Notes: generated from the sequence alone by a model not told the origin. Positions 8,133 to 16,667 are shown, counted from the first letter of the stretch. The stretch is 64,000 nucleotides of DNA from Pseudoalteromonas prydzensis (GCF_001661495.1 NZ_BDDT01000019.1:1-64000); one strand, 5' to 3'. A program made the numbers and translations.

Positions 8133-8672
8133 TTATTTCTTGAATGGGAAGTTAAACGCTTCTAACAACGCACGGCCTTCCTCATCTGTTTTCGCAGATG
8201 TAGTGATTGTGATATCCATACCGCGTACACGGTCTACTTTATCATAATCAATTTCTGGGAAGATGATTTGTTCACGTACGCCCATGCTGTAGTTACCACG
8301 TCCATCAAAAGACTTAGCACTCACACCACGGAAGTCACGGATACGTGGGATAGCGATTGAAACCAAACGCTCAAAAAAGTCCCACATACGCTCGCCGCGT
8401 AAGGTTACTTTACAGCCAATTGGGTAGCCTTCACGTACTTTAAAGCCAGCAACAGATTTGCGTGCTTTAGTAATAAGTGGCTTCTGACCAGCAATAGCTT
8501 CTAGATCCGCAACAGCGTTATCTAAAATTTTCTTGTCAGCTAGGGCTTCGCCCACACCCATATTCAATGTGATCTTTTCGATCTGAGGGACTTGCATGAC
8601 AGAGCTGAAACCAAACTTCTCTTGAAGTTCAGCAACTACTTTGTCTTTATATACTTCATGCAGTTTCGCCAT
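8133..8672 (-). CDS. rplE: 50S ribosomal protein L5
   Basis: The protein of 179 residues begins MAKLHEVYKDKVVAELQEKF, as in E. coli L5, and contains QKPLITKARKSVAGFKVREG and the EIDYDKVDRVRGMDITITT end region. The start is placed at the second ATG of an ATGATG pair (8672), 7 nt after a GGAG, rather than at an upstream in-frame ATG that would overlap rplX. L5 binds 5S rRNA and forms an inter-subunit bridge. A short hairpin (AACTAT/ATAGTT) overlaps the rplX-rplE junction. Confidence 0.97.
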   Translation of the reverse strand: MAKLHEVYKDKVVAELQEKFGFSSVMQVPQIEKITLNMGVGEALADKKILDNAVADLEAIAGQKPLITKARKSVAGFKVREGYPIGCKVTLRGERMWDFFERLVSIAIPRIRDFRGVSAKSFDGRGNYSMGVREQIIFPEIDYDKVDRVRGMDITITTSAKTDEEGRALLEAFNFPFKK

Positions 8673-8688
8673 CATTCTACTCCAACTA

Positions 8689-9003
8689 TTAGATAGTTTT
8701 ACCAGTAGATTTAAAGATACGTAATTTCTTACCATCTTCAATCTTGAAACCTACACGATCTGCTTTACTCGTTTCCGAGTTGAAGATCGCAACGTTTGAT
8801 ACGTCAATAGACGCTTCTTTCTCAACAATGCCGCCAGGCTGGTTCAATTGTGGAACCGGCTTTTGGTGCTTCTTGATTAAGTTAATGCCTTCGACAAATA
8901 CTCGACCAGACTCGGTAACAACTGAAAGCACTTTGCCGCGCTTACCTTTGTCTTTACCTGCTAGAACGATTACTTCGTCATCACGACGGATTTTTGCTGC
9001 CAT
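8689..9003 (-). CDS. rplX: 50S ribosomal protein L24
   Basis: A 104-residue KOW-domain protein. It starts MAAKIRRDDEVIVLAGKDKG, and the KOW motif GKDKGKRGKVLSV is followed by KKHQKPVPQLNQPGGIVEKE. L24 is an early assembly protein that initiates 50S folding. It lies 10 bp downstream of rplN and 16 bp upstream of rplE. Confidence 0.98.
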   Translation of the reverse strand: MAAKIRRDDEVIVLAGKDKGKRGKVLSVVTESGRVFVEGINLIKKHQKPVPQLNQPGGIVEKEASIDVSNVAIFNSETSKADRVGFKIEDGKKLRIFKSTGKTI

Positions 9004-9013
9004 GATTGACTCC

Positions 9014-9382
9014 TTACAGTACTTCTGGGGCTAGTGAAACGATTTTCATGAACTTATCATTACGAAGTTCGCGAGTCACAGGGCCGAAAATACGTGTACC
9101 AATTGGCTGCAAGTTATCATTTAAGATAACAGCCGCATTGCTGTCAAAACGGATCAAAGAACCATCTGGACGACGAACGCCTTTCTTAGTACGCACAACT
9201 ACCGCGTTTTTAACATCACCTTTCTTCACTTTACCGCGAGGAATTGCTTCTTTAACAGAAACTTTAATGATGTCACCAATCGCTGCATAACGACGGTGCG
9301 AACCGCCTAAGACTTTAATACACTGCACTTTGCGAGCGCCGCTGTTATCAGCAACTTCCAGCTGAGTTTGCATTTGGATCAT
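9014..9382 (-). CDS. rplN: 50S ribosomal protein L14
   Basis: A 122-residue protein starting MIQMQTQLEVADNSGARKVQ and ending REL...KFMKIVSLAPEVL, matching bacterial L14. It is the first gene of the spc operon here. The S10-operon genes (rpsQ, rpmC, rplP and others) that normally precede it are absent; 275 bp of non-coding sequence and an AsmA-type gene lie upstream instead. A GGAG ends 7 nt before the ATG. It probably has its own promoter near 9493-9501. Confidence 0.98.
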   Translation of the reverse strand: MIQMQTQLEVADNSGARKVQCIKVLGGSHRRYAAIGDIIKVSVKEAIPRGKVKKGDVKNAVVVRTKKGVRRPDGSLIRFDSNAAVILNDNLQPIGTRIFGPVTRELRNDKFMKIVSLAPEVL

Positions 9383-9492
9383 GTTAATGACCTCCGGTGT
9401 AGTTATTACAACTGCCTTAAATCGTTTAAAATCAAGGCATTTAGGTTAAAAACCACTCGAAAAACAATCTAGTTGCATTCCAAGGGCGGGCA

Positions 9493-9501
9493 ATTGTATC
9501 A
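9493..9501 (-). promoter_or_regulatory. Putative extended -10 promoter of the spc operon
   Basis: The minus strand reads TGATACAAT, an extended -10 (TGn plus TACAAT), followed by a GC-rich discriminator (TGCCCGCCC) and a leader of about 105 nt to rplN. There is no convincing -35. Because rplN lacks the S10 operon upstream, the operon needs a promoter in this interval. This is the best candidate I see. Confidence 0.5.
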
Positions 9502-9600
9502 GCATTGGAGGGGTAGTGGTAGGTTATTTTTTAATTAATTTAGAAATACGAGGGTGGTTATTTTGCTTGGCAAACAGTTTTTGCTATTTTTTCATTGATT

Positions 9601-9640
9601 ATAAAACAATCAAGGCAAATTTATGCCCTGATTGTTTTAT
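9601..9640 (-). terminator. Hairpin terminator after the AsmA-family gene
   Basis: A 17-bp inverted repeat with one mismatch and a 6-nt loop: ATAAAACAATCA at the left end is matched by TGATTGTTTTAT at the right end. It lies 17 bp past the stop codon of the gene at 9658-11598. It isolates that gene from the spc promoter. Confidence 0.75.
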
Positions 9641-9657
9641 CACCGAATAAAATCGGC

Positions 9658-11598
9658 TTAATTGCCAAATAAACCTTTTAATTTATCTTTAATTTTATCT
9701 TTTGCTTTTTCTTTAACTTCGTCTTCTGCGGCTTTGCTTACGTCTAAACTAATGCCAACATCATGGAATGGTCCTTTGATACGCACCGGTATTTTAAAGC
9801 CAGTGCTATCATCTGTCGTGCCCTGCCCCTCAAGTGAATCAACAATGCCAGTGACTAAGCGATAGTTAACCGTCGTAGCTGGAAGGTTTATATCTCCTTC
9901 ACCACTGATACGTACTAACGGGCTTAGTAAACTAAGATCCGTATTTTTACCAACGCCATTAGTAAAGTTAAAGCTACCAGTCAGTGCTGAGAAATCGGTT
10001 TGCTGGGAATTATCAAAGCCAGTATCTAGCCCTTCTGATACTGCTCCAAGGTTGCCTTTAATTAGCTCTTTGCCTTTACGTACCATTTCAGCGATATTAG
10101 CGCCTTTAACTGCGCCATCAGCAAACTCAAATGCTAGTTTACCTTGCAGGGCACCCATAAAATCTTTTTGGCTTTGCCCTGATGTTGCTAAGTCCCAATT
10201 TAACGAGCCTTTGCCCATTAGCTTATCAAAACCAGCAGCATCGGTTAGCAATGGTTGGGCATCTATTTTATCTAATGAGAAGTTGGTGGCAATTTTATAT
10301 GGTGCTTGTTTCGCATTAACTGTAATTGTGCCTTTACCATTACCTTCGTAGGCGGCAAATTTATCCAGACTAACGGAAGCAACCGCGTTTTTAAGATTAA
10401 TTGTAAACTGATTGGCACCAAGTTTGATTTCATTTGCTTTTAAGCCACTTGAGCGGATCACGACATTAGCATCAAGGGCATTTAAGCCACTTAAATCCAT
10501 TTTTGTGTCATCCCAAACAATTGGCTGCGCGGGAGCATCCTTTGCAGGCTCTGGCGCTTCAGTTTGTGCAACCGCTTCTGGTAGGTATGGATTTAAATCA
10601 AGCATGCCTAAATCAATATCAGCCGTAACAGCTAGGCGCTTGCCAAGGTTTAACTCACTTTTACCCTTGATCTCTAACGAATCCAATGTCGCAACTAATT
10701 CAGCTAGGTTAAACTTGTCACCTTGCATGCGCATTTTACCGCTAACGCTAAAGGCATTAAATGCGTTTTCTTTAGCGTTCAGCTCTACTCCTTGCCATTT
10801 AGCAATATCTTTAACGGAATCACCGCTAAGTGCTAATTGACCTTGAATATCTTTGCCTTGCTCAGCAATTGAGCCTTTAAACTCAACATCGACCAATCGA
10901 GAAGTCACACTTTTAGTCACATTAAAGGTATCACCTGCAATGGCTTTAGCGGGGTTATCAACCGTTACATCCAGTTCAAAGCGCTCTTGCATATAAGTAA
11001 TTGCGCCTTTTACCTCTAATGTTTTATGTAATGAAGGCAGTAAAATTGCTAACTCAAGATCGCTGATCTCTTGCTTAACGCCAGTCGCACCATCTAAGTA
11101 AACAAACTTACCGCCGTAAATGGCCACTTCACCTAATGCAATATCAAAGTTTTCAGGTAGCTTAACTGGGCCACTATTTTGTTGCTGCGCTGCTGGCTGC
11201 TCTGCAACCGCATCAAATAATTGCCAGTTTGCTTTACCATTTTTATCTGTTTCAAGCAGAATATTTGGTTCATTGATCACAAACTTTTCTAGTTTCAGTT
11301 CACCACCAAATAGCGAAAACCACGGAATATGAATGGCCAGTTGCTGCATGCTTGCCATATCAGCGCGTGAGCCCGTTTTCATATTGGCAAAGTGCACATC
11401 TTCAAGCTCAAGTTTTAATGACGGAAAAACAGATAAGGTTTTGTCACCTTTAATGGTCAGAGCTCGCCCTGTGGTTTGCTCTACCTGTTGCGAAACTTTG
11501 TTAAAGATTGCATCGGTAGGGATTAAAAACGGCGCTGCAACGATTAAAGCAACAAGCAATAACAGTATAACGCCAATAACTTTAAATAAGGTTTTCAT
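9658..11598 (-). CDS. AsmA family protein
   Basis: A 646-residue protein with an N-terminal membrane anchor (residues about 1-27, MKTLFKVIGVILLLLVALIV) and the AsmA N-terminal region (VSQQVEQTTGRALTIKGD... SLKLELEDVHFAN, then LEKFVINEPNILLETDKNGK). The C-terminal AsmA-like domain includes GKGSLNWDLATSGQS and runs to a lysine-rich end. AsmA-like proteins are inner-membrane-anchored periplasmic bridge proteins thought to move lipids or influence outer-membrane assembly. An AAAGGA site precedes the ATG by 5 nt. It is monocistronic, between the spc operon and a divergent membrane-protein gene. Confidence 0.92.
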   Translation of the reverse strand: MKTLFKVIGVILLLLVALIVAAPFLIPTDAIFNKVSQQVEQTTGRALTIKGDKTLSVFPSLKLELEDVHFANMKTGSRADMASMQQLAIHIPWFSLFGGELKLEKFVINEPNILLETDKNGKANWQLFDAVAEQPAAQQQNSGPVKLPENFDIALGEVAIYGGKFVYLDGATGVKQEISDLELAILLPSLHKTLEVKGAITYMQERFELDVTVDNPAKAIAGDTFNVTKSVTSRLVDVEFKGSIAEQGKDIQGQLALSGDSVKDIAKWQGVELNAKENAFNAFSVSGKMRMQGDKFNLAELVATLDSLEIKGKSELNLGKRLAVTADIDLGMLDLNPYLPEAVAQTEAPEPAKDAPAQPIVWDDTKMDLSGLNALDANVVIRSSGLKANEIKLGANQFTINLKNAVASVSLDKFAAYEGNGKGTITVNAKQAPYKIATNFSLDKIDAQPLLTDAAGFDKLMGKGSLNWDLATSGQSQKDFMGALQGKLAFEFADGAVKGANIAEMVRKGKELIKGNLGAVSEGLDTGFDNSQQTDFSALTGSFNFTNGVGKNTDLSLLSPLVRISGEGDINLPATTVNYRLVTGIVDSLEGQGTTDDSTGFKIPVRIKGPFHDVGISLDVSKAAEDEVKEKAKDKIKDKLKGLFGN

Positions 11599-11729
11599 GA
11601 TGGTCCTTTCAAATGTGCAAATAATACTCTTATCATAGCGGGAGTTAGCACTAAAATCATTGCTATAGCTATAAAAAAGCCATTTCCTAGTAGTTACACC
11701 CTCGATATAAAATCTTACTGAAACATTGT

Positions 11730-11800
11730 GATACCTTTAGGTTACAAAAATAACTTGACCAAATGATACCTCAAGGTTACATTGATACCTGTAGGTTACA
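11730..11800 (+). promoter_or_regulatory. Three-copy operator array with embedded promoter
   Basis: Three 17-bp copies of GATACCTnnAGGTTACA occur at 11730-11746, 11765-11781 and 11784-11800. Each is an imperfect palindrome around ACCTnnAGGT. A TTGACC (11755-11760), 17-bp spacer and TACATT (11778-11783) form a plausible promoter. Copy 1 lies upstream of the -35, copy 2 covers the spacer and -10, and copy 3 lies just downstream. The XRE-type regulator two genes later is the natural candidate ligand, giving autoregulation; this last step is inference. Confidence 0.75.
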
Positions 11801-11835
11801 AAAACACAAATTAAAACTTTCACAGGATGGATATT

Positions 11836-12255
11836 ATGAAACAACAAGATATTAAAACCGAAGAAAAATTTATGGCGCAAAACGCATGGTTTTCCATATT
11901 CATGGGTGTAACTTTACTAATTATCAGTGGTTACCCCATACTTAATCACACATCAGTACCGTTGTTGTTTTTAGGAAGTGCAGCTTTTCTTGGCTCATTC
12001 TTTATGTTTGTGATCAGAGGCGGTTTTACATGGAAATTAAGTTACCGCCTGACTTATAAAGATGAGTATTTAAACACCATAGATACGATTGCCTATAAAC
12101 ATGTTGTACTGGCACTGTTATTTAGCATGGGCACAATATATTTATGCTCTGACAGTCTCGCGTTACAAGTATCGCATAGTATGATGGCTACTTTTTACTT
12201 AGCTGTTATGAGTTTGGTGTACGGTATTTCCATCCTTTGGCAAAGTCGTGATTAG
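11836..12255 (+). CDS. Small integral membrane protein, unknown function
   Basis: The predicted protein (139 residues) has four hydrophobic stretches: WFSIFMGVTLLIISGYPIL, VPLLFLGSAAFLGSFFMFVI, HVVLALLFSMGTIYLC and MMATFYLAVMSLVYGISILW. Charged residues sit in the middle loop (YRLTYKDEYLNTID). No family is recognised. The ATG at 11836 is preferred over the ATG at 11827 because an AGGA lies 8 nt before it. It is 8 bp upstream of an XRE-type regulator and shares the operator array, so the two form an operon. Confidence 0.75.
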   Translation: MKQQDIKTEEKFMAQNAWFSIFMGVTLLIISGYPILNHTSVPLLFLGSAAFLGSFFMFVIRGGFTWKLSYRLTYKDEYLNTIDTIAYKHVVLALLFSMGTIYLCSDSLALQVSHSMMATFYLAVMSLVYGISILWQSRD

Positions 12256-12263
12256 GAGTTAAT

Positions 12264-12464
12264 GTGCAAAACCATATAGCAGAATTTCGCAAAGCCGCGG
12301 GGCTATCGCAGCAAGAACTAGCCGATGCGATTAATGTTTCGCGCAAAACCATTAGTACGGTCGAAACATCGCGCTTTACACCGTCGGTGATCATTGCGTT
12401 GAAAATAGCACTGCACTTTAATACCTCGGTTGAGAGTCTATTTATACTCGATGAGCACGATTAA
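12264..12464 (+). CDS. XRE/Cro-CI family helix-turn-helix regulator (GTG start)
   Basis: A 66-residue single-domain HTH protein: FRKAAGLSQQELADAINVSR forms helices 1-3 and KTISTVETSRFTPSVIIALK completes the fold. The tail SVESLFILDEHD is typical of short YozG-like regulators that accompany membrane proteins. It starts at GTG 12264, 5 nt after AGGAG; the nearby ATG at 12262 is out of frame. The likely target is the three-copy dyad array upstream of its operon. Confidence 0.88.
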   Translation: MQNHIAEFRKAAGLSQQELADAINVSRKTISTVETSRFTPSVIIALKIALHFNTSVESLFILDEHD

Positions 12465-12614
12465 TACAGCAATGATGCAATCTTGAGATTTTCAGAACTA
12501 TCTTGATTGCATCCCTTCTATTCTTCGGTATGATGCACAGCCCTGTTGTTTTAGAGCGTTTTGCGCTAAAATTGAACAACATGAAAAATGTATCTAACCG
12601 GAGTACCATCAGGC

Positions 12615-13778
12615 ATGAAAAAACTGCTCATTTCACCTTCACAAATGGCATTAGGCGAACAAGAAGGCCAGATTTATCAAAATATTTTAAAACAGGCTTC
12701 TGAGATCAGCTTAAATCTGATGGCGGTGAAAATAGAAAATCATCCTGAAGACTTCTTAGGTTGGTGTTACGAATTACTACATGCTAGCCGTGACCGTATC
12801 AATCATGATTTACTTGAAACCAATCAGTTACCAACTTTAAAGAAACTTCATGATTTATTAATTTCAGCAATTAGCTTTTTGCAGTTAAAAACACTACGTG
12901 TCGCGCCTTGGCCAGTCGTCAGTGTATTTATTGAGCAGCACAAAGACGTATTAGCCCTTGATGAGCAATTGCGCCTGACTCAGTATATTGCAGGTATTCG
13001 TGAACAATCTTTAAAAGAAATGATCCCTGAAGATTTATTAACCTTTACTGGTAAACATACTTCATCGCTTGATCCAAGCAGCTATAACTTTGATGTTGAA
13101 TGGTTCAGCTCAACTAAGAGCGCCAAGGCTTTCCATCAAATGCTTGCTGACCTTCCTGCTTTATTTGATGAGGCGTTAGCGCATATTCCTCTTGAAGGCG
13201 AAGTAACCGAAGCTGATTACCAAGAGTTTGTGCTAAAATACGTACACGCTTTTACTGACAACAATGAAAAGCCAACCTTAGCACCGGCAACTCGTTTATT
13301 GGCCATGCGTCGCCCTGATGTATTTACACCATTAAACAACTCACGTTTAGATGCCTTATGTTCTGCGTTAGCAATCACTAAATTAAACAATCGTGACTTT
13401 GCACGCTATTGGCAAGACATTGTACAAGCGATCCACGCTATGTCTTGGTTTAAAATGGCCAATGGTGACAGCGAGCTGGATCAACAACTTGTTGCAATCA
13501 AAGCACTAGTCCCATGTTTTTTCTATTATGCTGATACAAACAGCGCTGAAAACTCAAATTACATCAAGTTATTGAGTAAACCCAAACGTACTACCAGTAC
13601 CGCTACTAAAAAAGTACGCCGCGGCAAAGAGTCAGCTGAAATATTAGTTGACCGCGCCCTTGCTGCAGATGATATTCCAGAGCATATCCGCGCAAAACGT
13701 GATTCTATTATCAGTGAAGTACAAAAAGGCCGCGGCGTTGCTGAGACCATCAGCCTGATGCGTACAATTTTTGGTTAA
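12615..13778 (+). CDS. Conserved-looking protein of unknown function
   Basis: About 387 residues if the ATG at 12615 is used (GGAG 11 nt upstream); an ATG at 12588 would add nine residues. There is no signal peptide and no membrane segment, so it is probably cytosolic. The middle (roughly residues 195-300) holds TRLLAMRRPDVFTPLNNSRL followed by FARYWQDIVQAIHAMSWFK. This resembles a helical module I associate with McrB-type N-terminal regions in restriction-related proteins, but the match is impressionistic. The C-terminus is basic (KRTTSTATKKVRRGKESA), then helical. It is followed by a strong terminator and is monocistronic. Confidence 0.7.
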   Translation: MKKLLISPSQMALGEQEGQIYQNILKQASEISLNLMAVKIENHPEDFLGWCYELLHASRDRINHDLLETNQLPTLKKLHDLLISAISFLQLKTLRVAPWPVVSVFIEQHKDVLALDEQLRLTQYIAGIREQSLKEMIPEDLLTFTGKHTSSLDPSSYNFDVEWFSSTKSAKAFHQMLADLPALFDEALAHIPLEGEVTEADYQEFVLKYVHAFTDNNEKPTLAPATRLLAMRRPDVFTPLNNSRLDALCSALAITKLNNRDFARYWQDIVQAIHAMSWFKMANGDSELDQQLVAIKALVPCFFYYADTNSAENSNYIKLLSKPKRTTSTATKKVRRGKESAEILVDRALAADDIPEHIRAKRDSIISEVQKGRGVAETISLMRTIFG

Positions 13779-13795
13779 GCCACAGTAAAGAATAC

Positions 13796-13835
13796 AAAAA
13801 CCCGCTGCAACTCAGTTGTGCATGCGGGTTTTTTT
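13796..13835 (+). terminator. Intrinsic terminator
   Basis: AAAAACCCGC pairs with GCGGGTTTTT, extended by an inner TGCA/TGCA pairing, and ends in a run of seven T. It lies 17 bp after the stop codon of the gene at 12615-13778. Confidence 0.9.
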
Positions 13836-13995
13836 ATGCACCAACAAAGTGCGCTGCCATCACCTATAATTACACTCTCCTCCGAAGCCCATAATTTAAC
13901 CACATGTTTTAAATAGATTTTAAATTTAATTTAGAAGGTTTCACTTAACTTGGCACAAGCAGTGCAAATATCTTGTTAGACAACTAGAAATGGGA

Positions 13996-14024
13996 TCGAC
14001 AATTACTAGACTGCAATCTAATAA
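13996..14024 (+). promoter_or_regulatory. Putative promoter of the TorF-type porin gene
   Basis: TCGACA (13996-14001), a 17-bp spacer and TAATAA (14019-14024) lie 45 bp before the start codon. The match is moderate and no other candidate in the gap is better. Confidence 0.35.
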
Positions 14025-14068
14025 ATAATTGCGAACCAAAAAATCAGCATAACAACAGGATACTAAAC

Positions 14069-14746
14069 ATGTTAAAACTAAAATCAGCGATTGCTATCAG
14101 CACTCTTGCACTTATGGCCGCTACATCAACAGCTGCTTATGCCGAAGTAACAGCTAACGCCGCAGCAACATCAAACTACTTATGGCGTGGCCAAGAACAA
14201 ACTGGCGGTGACGCAGCTATATCAGGCGGTATTGATTACGCTAGCGAGTCAGGTTTTTATGCCGGAACTTGGGCGTCTAACGCCAGCTGGGCCGATGAAA
14301 TGACCTACGAGCTTGACCTTTACGCTGGTTTTGGTGGCGATATTAATGAAAACATGAGCTACGACGTTGGCTACATCTATTACGCTTACCCTGATGCAGC
14401 TTCTGGCGCCGATGCAGACTTTTCAGAAATTTACGGCAGCATCAGCATGGGTGCCTTTAGTTTTGGTGCATCAGTACTTGCAACATCAGCGGCAAGTGGC
14501 GATGGTACAGACTTTGGTGATTCGCTATACCTAACTGCAGATTACGGTTTTGCAATTGGCAGTAATGGTACTGAAATGGCCTTACACTTAGGCCATTACT
14601 CAGGTGACTTTATTGGTGATGACGACATCATAGACTACGGCGTATCTATCTCTAAAGATGGCTTTACCTTTGGCCTCTCAGATACCGATATGGATGACAG
14701 TGATATTAAGGCTTACGTTGCTTTTGCAATGGATTTTAGCCTATAA
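14069..14746 (+). CDS. TorF family putative porin
   Basis: A 225-residue outer-membrane protein. The signal peptide (about 1-25, cut after AYA) is followed by EVTANAAATSNYLWRGQEQT, the N-terminal signature of the TorF/gcw_chp family (TIGR02001). It continues with alternating aromatic and acidic beta-strand segments (YELDLYAGFGGDINENMSYD, GYIYYAYPDA) and ends in a hydrophobic strand FAMDFSL. The protein is strongly acidic, common in marine porins. The gene stands alone with its own terminator. The substrate is unknown. Confidence 0.88.
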   Translation: MLKLKSAIAISTLALMAATSTAAYAEVTANAAATSNYLWRGQEQTGGDAAISGGIDYASESGFYAGTWASNASWADEMTYELDLYAGFGGDINENMSYDVGYIYYAYPDAASGADADFSEIYGSISMGAFSFGASVLATSAASGDGTDFGDSLYLTADYGFAIGSNGTEMALHLGHYSGDFIGDDDIIDYGVSISKDGFTFGLSDTDMDDSDIKAYVAFAMDFSL

Positions 14747-14773
14747 AAAGAATGTGTTACTTGCTGCAACACT

Positions 14774-14793
14774 AAGGGCCGAAAGGCCCTTTC
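14774..14793 (+). terminator. Intrinsic terminator after the porin gene
   Basis: AAGGGCC pairs with GGCCCTT around a GAAA tetraloop, followed by a short T-rich tail, 27 bp after the porin stop codon. Confidence 0.75.
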
Positions 14794-14801
14794 TCGATCT
14801 T

Positions 14802-14815
14802 GGTAAGCGGTAAGC
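14802..14815 (+). repeat. Two copies of the heptamer GGTAAGC
   Basis: Exactly two tandem GGTAAGC units sit between the convergent porin and aldo/keto reductase genes. This is the same unit that forms the 16-copy array at 39128. The second unit (GGTAAGCC) has an inverted match GGCTTACC at 14855-14862, giving a possible stem-loop. Confidence 0.8.
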
Positions 14816-14894
14816 CATAAGTCAAAGAAACTAATCAATCCAGATTTTATGTCAAGGCTTACCTTAAACTCAGGCTGCTTAAAACTTACCACTC

Positions 14895-15788
14895 CTATGG
14901 CACGCTATGCCCTGTAGAACCTTGCCAAATCCGATACCATTGCTCTCGGCTAAGCTTTAATTGTTTAGCGGCAACAGCTGATTTAACTCGTGCAATATTA
15001 CCTGTGCCCAGTACCACTGATGGGCTGCTTGGGTGCATTAATAACCATGCATATACGACTTGATCTATTGAACTTGCACCTATTTCACTGCCTACTTGTT
15101 CGAGTACATGACGCAAACGAATGGCTTTTTCATCGTTTTCAGCAAATAAACGTCCACCTGCAAGCGGTGACCAACACATTGGTTTAATACCCAATAACTG
15201 GCATTGGTCTAAACTTCCATCATCGAGTACTTTCATTTCATAAGGTGAAAACTCAATCTGGTTTGTCACTAACTCAAAATCTAAACGCGATTGTAATAAG
15301 CTCAATTGTGAAGGGGTAAAGTTAGATACACCAAACTCCAATACATCGCCATTTTGCTTCAGGGTAGTAAATGCTTGAGCTACCTCATCGGCATCCATCA
15401 AGTAATCAGGGCGGTGAATAAGTAAAACATCTAAACGGTCAGTATTAAAATGTTTAAGAGAGCGCTGTGCTGAGGCAATGATATGCTGTGCACTTGAATC
15501 ATAATGATTAGCTTGGCCTGCTAAACCGAGACTCGGGAATGCTGGTTTAATACCGCACTTGGTAATAATTTTAATCTCATCACGGATACTCGGCTTTAGT
15601 GCCAAAGCTTTGCCAAATTCGGCCTCGCAACCATATTCACCATAAATATCAGCATGATCGGTATGTTTTACGCCCGCCTCAATAGCTTGCTCAAGAAACG
15701 TTAAACATTGTTGTGGTGAAACTTGCCAATCAAGTAGTCGCCAAAAACCAAGCACTAACTCATCTATTTTTCGTTCTACGTTGTTCAT
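14895..15788 (-). CDS. Aldo/keto reductase, YdhF-like
   Basis: About 297 residues with the TIM-barrel AKR pattern. HTDHADIYGEYGCEAEFGKA provides the Asp and Tyr of the catalytic tetrad, IITKCGIKP the Lys, and VLLIHRPDYLMD the His. The C-terminal NADPH-binding portion contains VVLGTGNIARVKSAV. The overall pattern resembles E. coli YdhF. The start is placed at ATG 15788 because AAGG lies 5 nt upstream; an ATG four codons earlier has no such site. It is convergent with the porin gene. The physiological carbonyl substrate is unknown. Confidence 0.9.
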   Translation of the reverse strand: MNNVERKIDELVLGFWRLLDWQVSPQQCLTFLEQAIEAGVKHTDHADIYGEYGCEAEFGKALALKPSIRDEIKIITKCGIKPAFPSLGLAGQANHYDSSAQHIIASAQRSLKHFNTDRLDVLLIHRPDYLMDADEVAQAFTTLKQNGDVLEFGVSNFTPSQLSLLQSRLDFELVTNQIEFSPYEMKVLDDGSLDQCQLLGIKPMCWSPLAGGRLFAENDEKAIRLRHVLEQVGSEIGASSIDQVVYAWLLMHPSSPSVVLGTGNIARVKSAVAAKQLKLSREQWYRIWQGSTGHSVP

Positions 15789-15956
15789 CTCTACCTTCAT
15801 TTTATTAATTAATATCTCAACAATTAAGCGAACGTTAATAAACCGTTACATTTTAACCGTATTTATGCAAGGGTTATGCTTTATTCTACCGACTTAATAA
15901 GGTATTAATAGCAATAATGTATGTACCAATATAATGGCTAAAAAGGAATAATAACA

Positions 15957-16667
15957 ATGAAATCATCAAACGCCCTAACTGCTTGCGTTGATATTTTTAT
16001 CAGCCCAAGTAAAGCTTTTAACGGTTTAAAAGACGCAAGAGGTTGGTCTTGGCTTGCTTTTACACTCATAGCCGCAGCACTCGTTATTAGTACTTATGTA
16101 TTTTACAGTCACGCAGATACGCAATTTATTTTAGAAGAGCAAATTGCTGCGGCCAGCGTAGACGCCACAATTGGCGAACAGAAAATGATTCGTCAAAGCA
16201 TGGAGCAAAGTATTGATAACCAAGTGTGGTTTGCCATTGGCGGAGGTATCTTCGGACTCATAATTATAAATGCATTGCTCGCTGGATATTATCTATTGGT
16301 ATCAAAACAAGATCCAGATGCTGAGTATGGTTATGGCGCTTGGTATGGGTTTGGTTTTTGGGCCATGATGCCAATGGTTATTTCAAGTCTCGGCATTATA
16401 GCGCTAGTTTTTACGGCAACGACCAACGAACTCTCGGTGAGATTGTTTAGTTACGCTTCTATAAATCAATTATTGCTAGGCTTAGAGCTTGGCCATCCAT
16501 TTTATACCATGATGGAAAGTTTAAATATCTTTAGTATCTGGGGAATTGCTTTAGCTGCTATTGGTCTCAAATGTTGGACTAATTTCAGCTTAAACAAAGC
16601 GATTCTTTTTGCAGCCCTACCCAGTGTTGTTATTTATGTGATTTGGACAATTATTGCATTGCTTTAA
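15957..16667 (+). CDS. YIP1 family membrane protein (YknW-like)
   Basis: A 236-residue protein with about five hydrophobic segments, the YIP1 layout. It starts with an amphipathic FISPSKAFNGLKDARGWSWL stretch of the kind seen in bacterial YIP1 proteins. A periplasmic loop rich in Glu and Gln follows the first membrane helix. It lies 47 bp upstream of the MacA-like gene and in the same direction, behind an AAGGA site. In Bacillus subtilis the YIP1-type protein YknW precedes the adaptor, ATPase and permease YknXYZ in the same order, which suggests this is the fourth component of the exporter. Confidence 0.82.
   Translation: MKSSNALTACVDIFISPSKAFNGLKDARGWSWLAFTLIAAALVISTYVFYSHADTQFILEEQIAAASVDATIGEQKMIRQSMEQSIDNQVWFAIGGGIFGLIIINALLAGYYLLVSKQDPDAEYGYGAWYGFGFWAMMPMVISSLGIIALVFTATTNELSVRLFSYASINQLLLGLELGHPFYTMMESLNIFSIWGIALAAIGLKCWTNFSLNKAILFAALPSVVIYVIWTIIALL

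Noticed and set aside
904..9382. Many overlapping opposite-strand open frames across the ribosomal operons
   Set aside because: All are shadows of conserved ribosomal genes, without RBS or recognisable products.
11638..11729. A tRNA or small RNA gene upstream of the operator array
   Set aside because: No cloverleaf or clear hairpin with T-run was found in this stretch.
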